From: Piscinibacter sp.
Lineage (GTDB): Bacteria; Pseudomonadota; Gammaproteobacteria; Burkholderiales; Burkholderiaceae_C
NCBI GenBank assembly: GCA_016706565.1
Contig: JADJJI010000015.1
Coordinates: 1-64,000 of the forward strand
Direction: 5' to 3'
DNA: 64,000 nt
The notes beneath the pieces were generated by a model. It saw nothing but the letters and a program-made list of their open reading frames with translations. It was not told the DNA's origin and made no database searches. This document shows positions 32,862 through 41,842 of this stretch, in pieces (the stretch's first letter is position 1; each line of letters opens with the position of its first letter). Made by a program: the position numbers and the translations under genes.

Positions 32862-34649
32862 CTAGGTGGCAGGGACGCCGGCCGCCGCCAATGAGTCCGA
32901 CCACAGCTTGCCCGTCGCGAAGCCACTGCTCGGCGAGCGGTCCAGGTAGCCGCTGATCGTCAGGTGCGGCTCCAGCACCATCAGCGCGCGCACCGTCTCG
33001 CGCGCTTCCTCCAGCCGGCCCAGCTGGACTTGCGCGATGGCCATCGCGCGCAGCGTGGAGGTGTGCGTACGGTGCAGCTTGAGGGAGCGCCTCGCGTGTT
33101 CGATCGTGCGCTCGTACTGGCCGTCGGCGAGGGCGGCCGTGGCCGTGAGCGACTCGAAGAAGTAGCGCATCGGATCCAGCGGAGACAGCTCGAGCGCGCG
33201 TTCGGCGGCGTGCACCGCGGGCCCGCCCTCGCCCTTGAACGCATGCAGCGTGCCGCTGAAGAGCCACGCCAGCGGCTCGCTCGGGTTCTCGGCCAGCGCG
33301 AGCTCGTAGCGGTGCGCTGCGCCGTCCAGGTCTTTCATCAGGTTGCAGTGCACGAAACCGTCGATCGCCAGCGACAGCGAAGAGGCGGGGTCGATGTCCA
33401 GCGCGCGCCGCGTGCAGTCGAGCGCGAGGCTGGTGTCGCGCCGCATGTCCGACGACCAGCCCTGCTGCACGCGCATGACGTGCCACTTGGCCAGCCAGGC
33501 GTGCGGCGCGGCATGCCGGCGGTCGCGATCGACGAGGTGCTCCAGCATCTCCCGCGCACGATCGAAATCGTGCCAGGCCGTCCCGTGCAGCAGATTCACC
33601 GCCGCCATCAGCAGGCAGTAGCTCTCCAGCGTGGCGAGCGGCTCGCGGCGCGCGCGCTCGACCTGGCGCCGGGCCAGGGCCGAGCAGACCCGGTGGGTGA
33701 GGTCGTGCACCATCGGGTCGTCGCCGCTGAACACCCCGGGCACGCTGCCGCGGACGTCGCCGGCCCAGACCACCTTGGCGCTCGTCGCCTCGGTCAGCTC
33801 GACGACCAGGCGCAGCCGCTCGTTGGCGATGTGCATCGTGCCGGCCAGCACGTAGTCGGCACGCAGGTGCGTGCGGATGCTCGGCAGGGCGCCGGCGCGC
33901 CCGCGGAACACGCTGGTCGACAGCCGTGAGACGACCGTCAGTTCAGGGCTGCGGGACAGCGACGCGATCAGTTCGTCGGCAACGGCATCGCCAAGCAGCT
34001 GCTGCATCGCATCCTGGTTCGGAGCATCGAACGGCACCACGGCGATGGCGGGGCGCAGCGCGTTGGCGATCATGGGCGGCATCCACGCGGCTTCGGCAGG
34101 CGGCGGGCTCAGGCGGTGCGCGCGGACGGGTTCGTCGATGTGCTTGAGGTAGCACTCGCCGAGGTCTTCCACTTCGGCGTCGAGCCCCGGCACGAGCCGG
34201 TCGCGCACCTCGCCCGAGACCACGATGCCCCCCGGATCGGCCAGCTGCAGCAGGCGCGCCGCGAGATTGACGCCTGCGCCATACAGGTCGTGCTCATCGA
34301 CGATGACGTCCGTCACGTGGGCGCTCGCCCGCAGCCGCATCGCCGAGGGCGATGCGGCGGGCGGTGAATGGGCCGCGAGGGTGGTGAACATGTCCAGCGT
34401 GCAGCGGATGGCGGGGGGGACGCTTTCGAACTCCAGCATCAAACCGTCGCCCATGCGCTTGACCAGCCGGCCGCCGTGCTCGGGCAGCAGTCGGGTCACG
34501 ACCTCGTGAACGAAGGCCTGCCAGCGCCGCACCGTGCCTTCTTCGTCGTGTGCGATCAGCCTGACGGACTCGACCAGGTCGACCACCACGACCGTGCGGG
34601 TCATGCGGCGAAGCAGGGGCCATGAAGGATCGGTTTGATTGGCCGTCAT
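32862..34649 (-). CDS. class III nucleotide cyclase with TolB-like and TPR regions
   Basis: 595 aa, soluble. Cyclase domain at 18-190: metal Asp D24 (VVVDLVES) and D68 (KRMGDGLMLEF), transition-state N128 and R132 in GAGVNLAARL. A TolB-like N-terminal segment (AIAVVPFDAPNQDAMQQLLGD) follows at about 215-330, then TPR-like helices to the end (LDCTRRALDIDPASSLSLAI, AERALELSPLDPMRYF, ARRSLKLHRTH). Catalytic residues look intact. First gene of an operon with the PAP2 and S8 genes (52 and 1 nt gaps), so protein-protein sensing through TPRs may tie cyclase output to those enzymes. Confidence 0.87.
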   Translation of the reverse strand: MTANQTDPSWPLLRRMTRTVVVVDLVESVRLIAHDEEGTVRRWQAFVHEVVTRLLPEHGGRLVKRMGDGLMLEFESVPPAIRCTLDMFTTLAAHSPPAASPSAMRLRASAHVTDVIVDEHDLYGAGVNLAARLLQLADPGGIVVSGEVRDRLVPGLDAEVEDLGECYLKHIDEPVRAHRLSPPPAEAAWMPPMIANALRPAIAVVPFDAPNQDAMQQLLGDAVADELIASLSRSPELTVVSRLSTSVFRGRAGALPSIRTHLRADYVLAGTMHIANERLRLVVELTEATSAKVVWAGDVRGSVPGVFSGDDPMVHDLTHRVCSALARRQVERARREPLATLESYCLLMAAVNLLHGTAWHDFDRAREMLEHLVDRDRRHAAPHAWLAKWHVMRVQQGWSSDMRRDTSLALDCTRRALDIDPASSLSLAIDGFVHCNLMKDLDGAAHRYELALAENPSEPLAWLFSGTLHAFKGEGGPAVHAAERALELSPLDPMRYFFESLTATAALADGQYERTIEHARRSLKLHRTHTSTLRAMAIAQVQLGRLEEARETVRALMVLEPHLTISGYLDRSPSSGFATGKLWSDSLAAAGVPAT

Positions 34650-34750
34650 CTTGTCGCTTCGTCCCTGAACGCGTCATCCGCATTCTGGAGGAGAAGCCCC
34701 GACCCAACCAGACCCATCGCGCGGCGCTGCGGCCGCTGCGCGGGCGCCCC

Positions 34751-35686
34751 TCAGCCGCCGCCGGACTTGGCCGCCGCGGCCGCCGGCTTGGGCGGCCCGA
34801 AGCGCTGCGCCGGCCGCTCGGCGCGGTCGTACAGGCCCTGCACCTTCGGAATGTTGGCCTCGATGTCGCGGATGCGTGTCGGGCCGGTGGGGTGCGTGCT
34901 GAGGAACTGCGGCGGCGCGCCCTTGGAGGCCTCGGCCATCTTCTGCCACAGCGTCACGCCGGCGCGCGGGTCGTAGCCGGCGCGCGCGGCGAGCTCGATG
35001 CCGATCAGGTCGGCCTCGGATTCGTCTTCGCGGCTGAACTTCAAGGTCAGCAGCTGGCCGCCCATGTTGAGCAGGGTGTCGCCGGCGCTGCCCAGGCCGA
35101 GCAGCGCCGACAGCGCGCCCGCGCCGATGCGCGTGGCCGCCGTCTTGCCCATGCGCTCGCGCGCATGCTCGCGCAGCGCATGGGCCGCCTCGTGGCCCAT
35201 GATCATCGCCACCTCGTCGTCATTGAGCTGGAGCTTGCTCAGGATGCCGTAGTAGAAGGCGATCTTGCCGCCGGGCATGCAGAAGGCGTTCAGCTCGCTG
35301 CTGCCGATCAGGCTGACCTCCCACTTCCAGCCCTGCGCGCGTGGGTTCCATTCGTAGGTGTGCGGGATGATGCGCTTGGCAACGGCGCGCAGGCGGATCA
35401 GCTGCGGGTGGTCGTCGGGCGCCAGGCCCTTCTGCTGCGCAGCCTGCTGGCGCATCTGCTGGTACTGCGAAGCGGCCGCCTTCTCGACCTGGTCGGCCGA
35501 CACCAGCTTGCTCATGGCCGACGGCTTGCCCACTTCCACGCCTTCGCGAGCCAATGTGGGCAGCGCAGCGCCGGCGAGCAGGCCGCCGGTGAACAGCCGG
35601 CGCGAATGCAGCCGGCAGCGGCAGCCTCGCTCGTGCTGCATCGCAGGCAGCGGAACCTGGGCGTCGGTGCGGAAATCGTGGTTCAT
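34751..35686 (-). CDS. M48-family exported metalloprotease
   Basis: 311 aa. A positively charged N-terminus (HSRRLFTGGLLAGAALPTLA) looks like a signal peptide; zinc motif HEAAH at 165-169 with the third ligand in EADLIG (E224), and LSTHPTGPTRIRDIE near the end, typical of periplasmic BepA/LoiP-like proteases in envelope quality control. A Met at residue 16 is an alternative start. It follows ampG with a 23-nt gap. Confidence 0.9.
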   Translation of the reverse strand: MNHDFRTDAQVPLPAMQHERGCRCRLHSRRLFTGGLLAGAALPTLAREGVEVGKPSAMSKLVSADQVEKAAASQYQQMRQQAAQQKGLAPDDHPQLIRLRAVAKRIIPHTYEWNPRAQGWKWEVSLIGSSELNAFCMPGGKIAFYYGILSKLQLNDDEVAMIMGHEAAHALREHARERMGKTAATRIGAGALSALLGLGSAGDTLLNMGGQLLTLKFSREDESEADLIGIELAARAGYDPRAGVTLWQKMAEASKGAPPQFLSTHPTGPTRIRDIEANIPKVQGLYDRAERPAQRFGPPKPAAAAAKSGGG

Positions 35687-35709
35687 GGCGGGCGAATTCT
35701 AGGCAGCGC

Positions 35710-37278
35710 TCAATCCTCGGCGGCGGGTGCGGTGATCGGGTCGGCTTCGAGCGCGCGCACCTGGGCGCGCAGCCACCACAGCATCCACAACGCCGGCAGC
35801 GCCACCACGGTCGACACCAGGAAGAAGGTCGGCCAGCCGATCGTCTCGGCCAGCACGCCGGCCAGCGGGCCCACCCAGACGCGGCCGACCGACGCGAAGG
35901 CGCTGAGCAGCGCGAACTGCGTGGCGGTGAAGCGCCGATTGCACAGGCTCATCAGGAAGGCGACGAAGGCGGCCGTGCCCATGCCGCCGGACAGGTTCTC
36001 GAAGGCGATCACCATCAGCAGCCCGCCGTCCACCGGCGTGGCGCTGGCCAGCTTGACGAAGCCCCAGTCGAAGGCCGGGATCACCAGGCCGGGCATCAGG
36101 CCCTTGCCGCTGACGGCCAGCCACCAGAAGCCCAGGTTGCTGGCCATCTGCAGCACGCCGAACAGGAACAGCGAGCGCCACAGCCCGAGCTTGAGCATCA
36201 GCGCGCCGCCGAGCAGCGCGCCGCCGATGGTCAGCCACAGGCCGATCACCTTGTTGACCACGCCCACCTCGGCCGGCGCGAAAGCCATGCTCTTGAGCAG
36301 GAAGGGCGTCATCAGCGAGCCGGCGAAGGCGTCGCCCAGCTTGTAGAGCACGATGAAGATCAGGAAGGCGGCCGCGCCGGGCTGCGCGAAGTAGTTCGCG
36401 AGGCCCGACAGCAGCGTCTCGAACTTCGCGCGGCGCGCCGCCCAGGCGCCCAGCGGCAGCGTGATGGCGATGCCGATGAGCAGCGCGAGCAGGTCCGCCC
36501 ACTTGGTGGCCGAGGCGAACATCGAGCGTGCCAGCGGCGCGACCACGCGGTCGGTGAGCAGCACGCCGACCGCCACCGCGCCGAGCACGGCGACGAAGCC
36601 GATCAGGTCGTTGCGGGCCACGCTGCGCGGCGCCGCGATCGCCGGCAGGCGCGGCAGCACCAGCGCCGACAGTACGGCTGCGGCCACCATCAGGCCGGCC
36701 ATGAAGCGGTAGACCTCGCTCCAGTTCCAGCCGCCACCCTGGTTCGGGTCGGTCCAGATCAGCGCGATGCCGCCGGAGACGATCATCGCCAGGCGGTAGC
36801 CGAGCACGTTCAGCGACGAGCCCAGGCCGCGCTCGGCGGCGCTGAGCAGGTCGGTGCGGTAGGCGTCGATGACCACGTCCTGCGACGCCGACACGAAGGC
36901 CACCAGCACTGCCAGCATCGCAAAGGCGCGGGTGGCCTGCGTCGGCGAGGTGGCGGCCATGGCCATCAGTGCGCCGGCCAGCGCGAGCTGCGTCAGCACC
37001 AGCCAGCCGCGCCGGCGGCCAAGCAGCGGCAGCTCGAAGCGGTCCATCAGCGGCGCCCACAGGAACTTGAAGGTGTAGGGCAGGCCCACCAGGCTCAGGA
37101 AGCCGATCGTGGCGACGTCCAGGCCCTCCATGCTCAGCCAGGCCTGCATGGCCTGGCCGGTCAGGGCCAGCGGCAATCCGGAGGCGAAGCCCAGCAGCAG
37201 GACGACCGCGAGCCGGTGCCAGGACGCGAGGCGCTTTGCCAGGCCGGCAGCGGGCGCGGCGACGGGAGACGGGGGCAT
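35710..37278 (-). CDS. ampG: AmpG-like muropeptide permease (MFS)
   Basis: 522-residue MFS transporter with 12-14 helices. Family hallmarks: GFASGLPLALTGQAMQAWL in helix 1, LPYTFKFLWAPLMDR and ASQDVVIDAYRTDLL. Imports anhydro-muropeptides for cell-wall recycling and, where present, AmpR/AmpC induction. Probably co-transcribed with the M48 protease. Confidence 0.88.
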   Translation of the reverse strand: MPPSPVAAPAAGLAKRLASWHRLAVVLLLGFASGLPLALTGQAMQAWLSMEGLDVATIGFLSLVGLPYTFKFLWAPLMDRFELPLLGRRRGWLVLTQLALAGALMAMAATSPTQATRAFAMLAVLVAFVSASQDVVIDAYRTDLLSAAERGLGSSLNVLGYRLAMIVSGGIALIWTDPNQGGGWNWSEVYRFMAGLMVAAAVLSALVLPRLPAIAAPRSVARNDLIGFVAVLGAVAVGVLLTDRVVAPLARSMFASATKWADLLALLIGIAITLPLGAWAARRAKFETLLSGLANYFAQPGAAAFLIFIVLYKLGDAFAGSLMTPFLLKSMAFAPAEVGVVNKVIGLWLTIGGALLGGALMLKLGLWRSLFLFGVLQMASNLGFWWLAVSGKGLMPGLVIPAFDWGFVKLASATPVDGGLLMVIAFENLSGGMGTAAFVAFLMSLCNRRFTATQFALLSAFASVGRVWVGPLAGVLAETIGWPTFFLVSTVVALPALWMLWWLRAQVRALEADPITAPAAED

Positions 37279-37324
37279 CGGCCCATTCTAGGAGCGGGCC
37301 TGCGACGGCCCGGCCCGAGACGGA

Positions 37325-38173
37325 TCAGGAGGCCGGCGTGGCCGACGGCGAAGCCGAATCCTGGCGCTCGATGGCCTCGGCCAGCGCGAGCAGGCGCTCG
37401 CGCGGCAGGTCGCCGACGATGGCGTAGCCGCAGGCCGGGTGGCCGGGGCTGTCGCCCTCGACCCAGTAGAACAGGCCGGTGCGGCCCTGCTGCTCGTAGC
37501 GGAAGGCCGCCGGCGTGCCGACTTCGGGCTTGCGCAGGTAGATGGTCACGCGCAGCGGCTGCTGCCCGGCCGGCGCCTCGCCGATGGACTGGTACATGAG
37601 CTGGGCGCTCGGGCCCTTGGCATCGGGCAGCAGGCGGCCGCCGACCAGCTCGAAGCCCTGCGAACGCAGGTCGAACAGCTTGACAGGCATCTCCAGCCGC
37701 TTGGTGAGCCAGCGCGCGAGATGCTCTTCCTGCGCCTTCACCTCGACCGGGTGGCGCACCTCCGGCACGTAGACGCTGTGCGCCACCGCGGCGCGCTGCA
37801 CCCAGCTCGGCCCACCGGCGGACGAGGCCATCTGGGCGGCCGGACGCTCGACGCGCCAGGCGATCGCCGCACCCACGGCACCACCGACCACGAACACCGC
37901 GAAGGCGGCGGCCCAGCGCATCCAGCCCGTGTTCGATGCCGCCGTGGCGGGCGCCTGGCTCCACACCACCTGCGTCAGGCGCTGCGGCACGGGCTCGGCC
38001 AGCACGCTGTCCAGCCGGGCACGCAAGCCCTCGGCGTCGGCGGCCCACAGGCGCACGCGGGCGGCTTCTTCGGGATGGTCGCGCAGCCAGGCCTCGACCT
38101 CGATGCGCTTCTCGGCATCGAGTTCGTCGTCCAGCCAGGCGTTCAGGAGGGTGTCGATCGGGGGGGCGTTCAT
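37325..38173 (-). CDS. membrane anti-sigma factor
   Basis: 282 aa. N-terminal helical anti-sigma domain (TLLNAWLDDELDAEKRIEVE) without the usual His-x3-Cys-x2-Cys zinc motif, one transmembrane helix (AAAFAVFVVGGAVGAAIAW, about 98-116), and a periplasmic domain with LEMPVKLFDLRSQGFELVGG. Follows the ECF sigma gene by 19 nt, so it very likely sequesters that factor. Signal unknown. Confidence 0.85.
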   Translation of the reverse strand: MNAPPIDTLLNAWLDDELDAEKRIEVEAWLRDHPEEAARVRLWAADAEGLRARLDSVLAEPVPQRLTQVVWSQAPATAASNTGWMRWAAAFAVFVVGGAVGAAIAWRVERPAAQMASSAGGPSWVQRAAVAHSVYVPEVRHPVEVKAQEEHLARWLTKRLEMPVKLFDLRSQGFELVGGRLLPDAKGPSAQLMYQSIGEAPAGQQPLRVTIYLRKPEVGTPAAFRYEQQGRTGLFYWVEGDSPGHPACGYAIVGDLPRERLLALAEAIERQDSASPSATPAS

Positions 38174-38192
38174 GGCAATCCGTTCATGCGAC

Positions 38193-38720
38193 TCAGACGA
38201 CGCGCCGCAGGCCGCGCGCATTGCTCGGGGCACGGCCGTCGAGCAGGTCGCGCAGCGCCGAGCGTGCGCGCGAGATGCGCGACATCACCGTGCCCACCGG
38301 AATGCGCAGCACTTCGGCACATTCCGCGTAGGAGAGCTGTTCGAGCGTGACGAGCAGCAGCGGCTGGCGCTGCTCGATCGGCAGCTTGGAGAGCGCGGCC
38401 ACCAGGTCCAGGCGCAGGCCGATGTCGTTGCCGATGGCGGGCAGCGCATCGACGACGTCGCGCGCCTCGGTCGGCTCGACCAGGGTCATGCGCTTGTCGC
38501 GCCGGCGCTCGTCCATGAAGGCGTTGTGCGCGATCGACAGCGTCCAGACGAGGATGTCGCGCTGCTGGTCGAACTGGTGCCAGTGCGCCAGCGCACGCTC
38601 CAGGGTGGTCTGCACCAGGTCGTCCGCCGCGCTCGGGTCGAACACCAGCGAGCGCGCATAGCGCCGCAGGCGCGGGATGGCGCCGAGCAGCTGCTGGCGG
38701 AAGGCGGTGGGGGCGTCCAC
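38193..38720 (-). CDS. ECF RNA polymerase sigma factor
   Basis: 175 aa. Region 2 (RYARSLVFDPSAADDLVQTTLERAL) and region 4 (LPIEQRQPLLLVTLEQLSYAECAEVLRIPVGTVMSRISRAR) are both present. GTG start at 38720. Pairs with the downstream anti-sigma gene. Confidence 0.92.
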   Translation of the reverse strand: MDAPTAFRQQLLGAIPRLRRYARSLVFDPSAADDLVQTTLERALAHWHQFDQQRDILVWTLSIAHNAFMDERRRDKRMTLVEPTEARDVVDALPAIGNDIGLRLDLVAALSKLPIEQRQPLLLVTLEQLSYAECAEVLRIPVGTVMSRISRARSALRDLLDGRAPSNARGLRRVV

Positions 38721-38798
38721 GTTGGGCGTACGGAGCCGGGAGCGCGATTATTCCCCGCGCCGGGCCAAGGGCAGGCCCGTTCCGCGAGAATGTCACGC

Positions 38799-39320
38799 AT
38801 GACGCCGCCTTCGCACGCGCCCGCCAAGGCGCGCTCGCCCTCGTTCTCGTCCCCCGAATTCCGCGCGGCGCTGGGCATGTTCGCCACCGGCGTGACGGTG
38901 GTCACGGCGCGCGGGCCAGACGGCACGCCGGTCGGGCTGACAGCCAACTCTTTCAATTCTGTTTCGCTGACACCGCCGCTGGTGCTGTGGAGCCTGTCGC
39001 GCAAGGCCGGCACGATGCCGGCGTTCCGCGCCGGCTCGCACTACGCGATCAACATCCTCGCCGCCGACCAGCGCGAGCTCGCCGAGCGTTTTGCCGGCAA
39101 GGCCGAGGAGCGCTTCGCCGGCGTGACCTGGCACGACGGCGCCGCCGGCGCGCCGGTGATCGACGGTGCGGTGGCGGTGTTCGAGTGCTTCAACCGCAGC
39201 CGCTACGAAGAGGGCGACCACGTCATCTTCGTCGGCGAGGTGGAGCGCTGCAGCCACCGCGACGGCGCGCAGCCGCTGCTCTTCCACGGCGGGCGCTACT
39301 ACACCGAACTGCCGCTCTGA
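38799..39320 (+). CDS. flavin reductase family protein
   Basis: 173 aa, FMN-binding split barrel as in HpaC/DIM6. Seen in ALGMFATGVTVVTARGPDGTPVGLTANSF, SLSRKAG and FVGEVERC; supplies reduced flavin to a monooxygenase or acts alone. Start 38799 preferred for SD spacing; ATG 38790 is in frame and possible. Confidence 0.88.
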   Translation: MTPPSHAPAKARSPSFSSPEFRAALGMFATGVTVVTARGPDGTPVGLTANSFNSVSLTPPLVLWSLSRKAGTMPAFRAGSHYAINILAADQRELAERFAGKAEERFAGVTWHDGAAGAPVIDGAVAVFECFNRSRYEEGDHVIFVGEVERCSHRDGAQPLLFHGGRYYTELPL

Positions 39321-39373
39321 CTTGAAATCCGCGCCGGCGGCCTGAACTCCCCCGGGTATCCTCGGAGGACCCC

Positions 39374-39787
39374 ATGCACATCGCCTGCGCCCATTGCGGC
39401 ACCACCAACCGCGTGCCCGACGAACGCCTCGCCCAGGACCCGGTGTGCGGGCGTTGCGGCCAGCCCCTGCTGGCCGGCGAACCCGTCGAATTGACCGACG
39501 CCAACTTCGAGGCCGTGACCTCGCGCACCGAGCTGCCCGTGGTCGTGGACTTCTGGGCCTCGTGGTGCGGCCCCTGCCGCATGATGGCGCCGCAGTTCGA
39601 GCAGGCCGCGAAGGAGCTCAAGGGCCGCGCGCTGCTCGCCAAGGTCGATACCGACGCCAACCCGCAGGTCGCCACGCGCTTCGCCATCCGCAGCATCCCG
39701 ACGATGGTCAAGCTGCAGGGTGGCCGCGAGGTGCAGCGCACCTCCGGCGCGATGCAGGCCGGCCAGATCGTCGGCTGGGTGGGCTGA
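39374..39787 (+). CDS. trxC: thioredoxin 2 (zinc-ribbon type)
   Basis: 137 aa. N-terminal zinc ribbon with Cys 5, 8, 25 and 28, then a thioredoxin fold with WCGPC at 64-68 and the cis-Pro in RSIPTMV. Redox-sensitive stress thioredoxin. The stop is 9 nt from the convergent acyl-CoA synthetase stop. Confidence 0.96.
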   Translation: MHIACAHCGTTNRVPDERLAQDPVCGRCGQPLLAGEPVELTDANFEAVTSRTELPVVVDFWASWCGPCRMMAPQFEQAAKELKGRALLAKVDTDANPQVATRFAIRSIPTMVKLQGGREVQRTSGAMQAGQIVGWVG

Positions 39788-39796
39788 GGCTGGGCC

Positions 39797-41842
39797 TCAG
39801 CCGGCGTGCGCGGCGGCGCGTTTCGCCGCGAAGTCCAAAAACCACGGCACGCAGGCTGCATTGGCCATCGCGTCGAGCTTGAAGACCTGCTCGGGCGGCG
39901 TGCCCATCAGCAGCTTCTTCACCGGCAACTCCATCTTCTTGCCCGACAGCGTGCGCGGGATCGCCTCGACCTGGAAGATTTCGTTCGGCACATGGCGTGC
40001 CGACAGCGCGGTCTTGATCGCTTCGCGCAGGCGTTTCGTCAGCGCCGCGTCGAGCACCACGCCTTCGCGCAGCACGACGAACAGCGGCATGTAGCTTTCG
40101 CGGCCCAGGTACTCCAGGTCGACGACCAGGCTGTCGAGCACCTCGGGCTGCGCTTCCACCGCGCGGTACAGCTCGGCCGTGCCCATGCGGATGCCGTGGC
40201 GGTTGATGGTGGCGTCGCTGCGGCCGTAGATGATCGCGCCGCCGCGCGGCGTGATGCGGATCCAGTCGCCATGGCGCCAGACGCCGGGGTACATGTCGAA
40301 GTAGCTGTCGCGATAGCGCCGGCCCGATTCGTCATTCCAGAAGCGCAGCGGCATCGAGGGCATCGGCTTCGTGCACACCAGCTCGCCGACCTCGTCGACC
40401 AGCGAGCGACCTCGCCCGTTGGCATCCGGCTCGCTCCAGGCCTCCACCGCCGCGCCCAGGCAGCGGCACTGCATCTCGCCCTCGACCACCGGCAGCGTCG
40501 CCAGCCCGCCGACGAAGGCGCCCGCGAAATCGGTGCCGCCGGCGATGGGCGTCAGCCAGATGTCGCGGCCATCGACCTTCGGCATGTGCTTCCAGATCCA
40601 GTGGTAGCCGTCGATCGCCAGCGGCGAGCCGGTCGAGCCGATGGCGCGCAGCCGGGACAGGTCGGCCACCTTCGCCGGCTCGATGCCGGCCTTCAGGCAG
40701 TTGGCATAGAAGGCCGCGCCGGCGCCGAAGAAGGTGGCGCCGGCATCCGCCGCGAAGCGCCAGATGGTGTTGAGGTCCGGCGCCACGATGCGCCCGCCGG
40801 GGTTGCCGTCGTAGATGCACACCGTGGTGCCGCCGAGCAGCGCGCCGGGCTGCGTGTTCCACATGATCCAGCCGGTCGAGCTGTACCAGTGGTAGCGGTC
40901 GCCGGTGTCGGCGCTGGCGCCGAGGTTGTTGTGCAGCGCGCCCATCTTCAGCGACTCGAGCACGATGCCGCCGTGGCCGTGCACGATGGGCTTGGGCAGG
41001 CCGGTGGTGCCGCTCGAGTAGACGACCCACAGCGGGTGGTCGAAGGGCAGCCACTCGGGCTGCAGCGTCGCCTCGCCGGCCACCAGCGCGGCGAAGTCGT
41101 GCAGCGTGCGCCCCGGCGCTGCGAGCAGGGCGGCGTCGGCCGCTTCATCCCGGTAGCGCAGCAGCACCGCATGCTGCACGCTGGGCAGCTCGTCGAGCAG
41201 CTGGCGCAGCACCGGCAGGCGGTCGTGCTCGACGCCGCCGTAGACATAGCCATCGACGCCGATCAGCACCTTCGGCTCGATCTGCTTGAAGCGGTCGAGC
41301 ACCGCCAGCGGCCCCATGTCGGGCGAGCACACCGACCAGATCGCGCCCAGGCTGGCCACGGCGAGGAAGCTGACGATGGTGTGCGGTGTGTTCGGCAGGA
41401 AGGCGCAGACCCGGTCGCCGCGCTGCACGCCCATGCCGCGCAGCGCCTGCGCGAGCGAGGCGACCTGGCGGCGCAGCTCCGGCCAGGTGATCTGCTTCAT
41501 CGTGCCGGCTTCGCGCATGCGCTCGTTCTGGAACAGAAGCGCCGGCTGGCCTGCCGCGTGCGCCGCGTCGGCATGGCGGAACACCTGCTGCACGTAGTTG
41601 AGCTGCGCGCCGGGAAACCAGCACGCGCCGGGCATCACTTCCTCGACCAGAACCGTCTCGTGCGGTGTCGGCGACTCGATGGCGAAGTAGTCCCACACCG
41701 AGCCCCAGAAGCCGCGCAGGTCGCCCACCGACCAGCGCCACAGCGCGTCGTAGCCCTCGACGGAGCGCGGGTCGAAATCCAGGCCGCGGTGTTCGGCCAG
41801 CCAGCGCGTGTAGCGCAGGATCTGCGCTTCGGGCAGCGTCAT
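39797..41842 (-). CDS. aacS: acetoacetyl-CoA synthetase
   Basis: 681 aa, AMP-forming. P-loop VYSSGTTGLPKPIVHGHGG, GATFFGAGAAFYANC, and terminal catalytic Lys region RTLSGKKMELPVKKLL. N-terminal ACS-type domain with FWGSVWDYF. Length and LNYVQQVFRHAD fit acetoacetate:CoA ligase more than acetyl-CoA synthetase. ATG overlaps the stop of the upstream binding-protein gene (ATGA), an odd coupling of ketone-body activation to peptide uptake. Confidence 0.9.
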   Translation of the reverse strand: MTLPEAQILRYTRWLAEHRGLDFDPRSVEGYDALWRWSVGDLRGFWGSVWDYFAIESPTPHETVLVEEVMPGACWFPGAQLNYVQQVFRHADAAHAAGQPALLFQNERMREAGTMKQITWPELRRQVASLAQALRGMGVQRGDRVCAFLPNTPHTIVSFLAVASLGAIWSVCSPDMGPLAVLDRFKQIEPKVLIGVDGYVYGGVEHDRLPVLRQLLDELPSVQHAVLLRYRDEAADAALLAAPGRTLHDFAALVAGEATLQPEWLPFDHPLWVVYSSGTTGLPKPIVHGHGGIVLESLKMGALHNNLGASADTGDRYHWYSSTGWIMWNTQPGALLGGTTVCIYDGNPGGRIVAPDLNTIWRFAADAGATFFGAGAAFYANCLKAGIEPAKVADLSRLRAIGSTGSPLAIDGYHWIWKHMPKVDGRDIWLTPIAGGTDFAGAFVGGLATLPVVEGEMQCRCLGAAVEAWSEPDANGRGRSLVDEVGELVCTKPMPSMPLRFWNDESGRRYRDSYFDMYPGVWRHGDWIRITPRGGAIIYGRSDATINRHGIRMGTAELYRAVEAQPEVLDSLVVDLEYLGRESYMPLFVVLREGVVLDAALTKRLREAIKTALSARHVPNEIFQVEAIPRTLSGKKMELPVKKLLMGTPPEQVFKLDAMANAACVPWFLDFAAKRAAAHAG

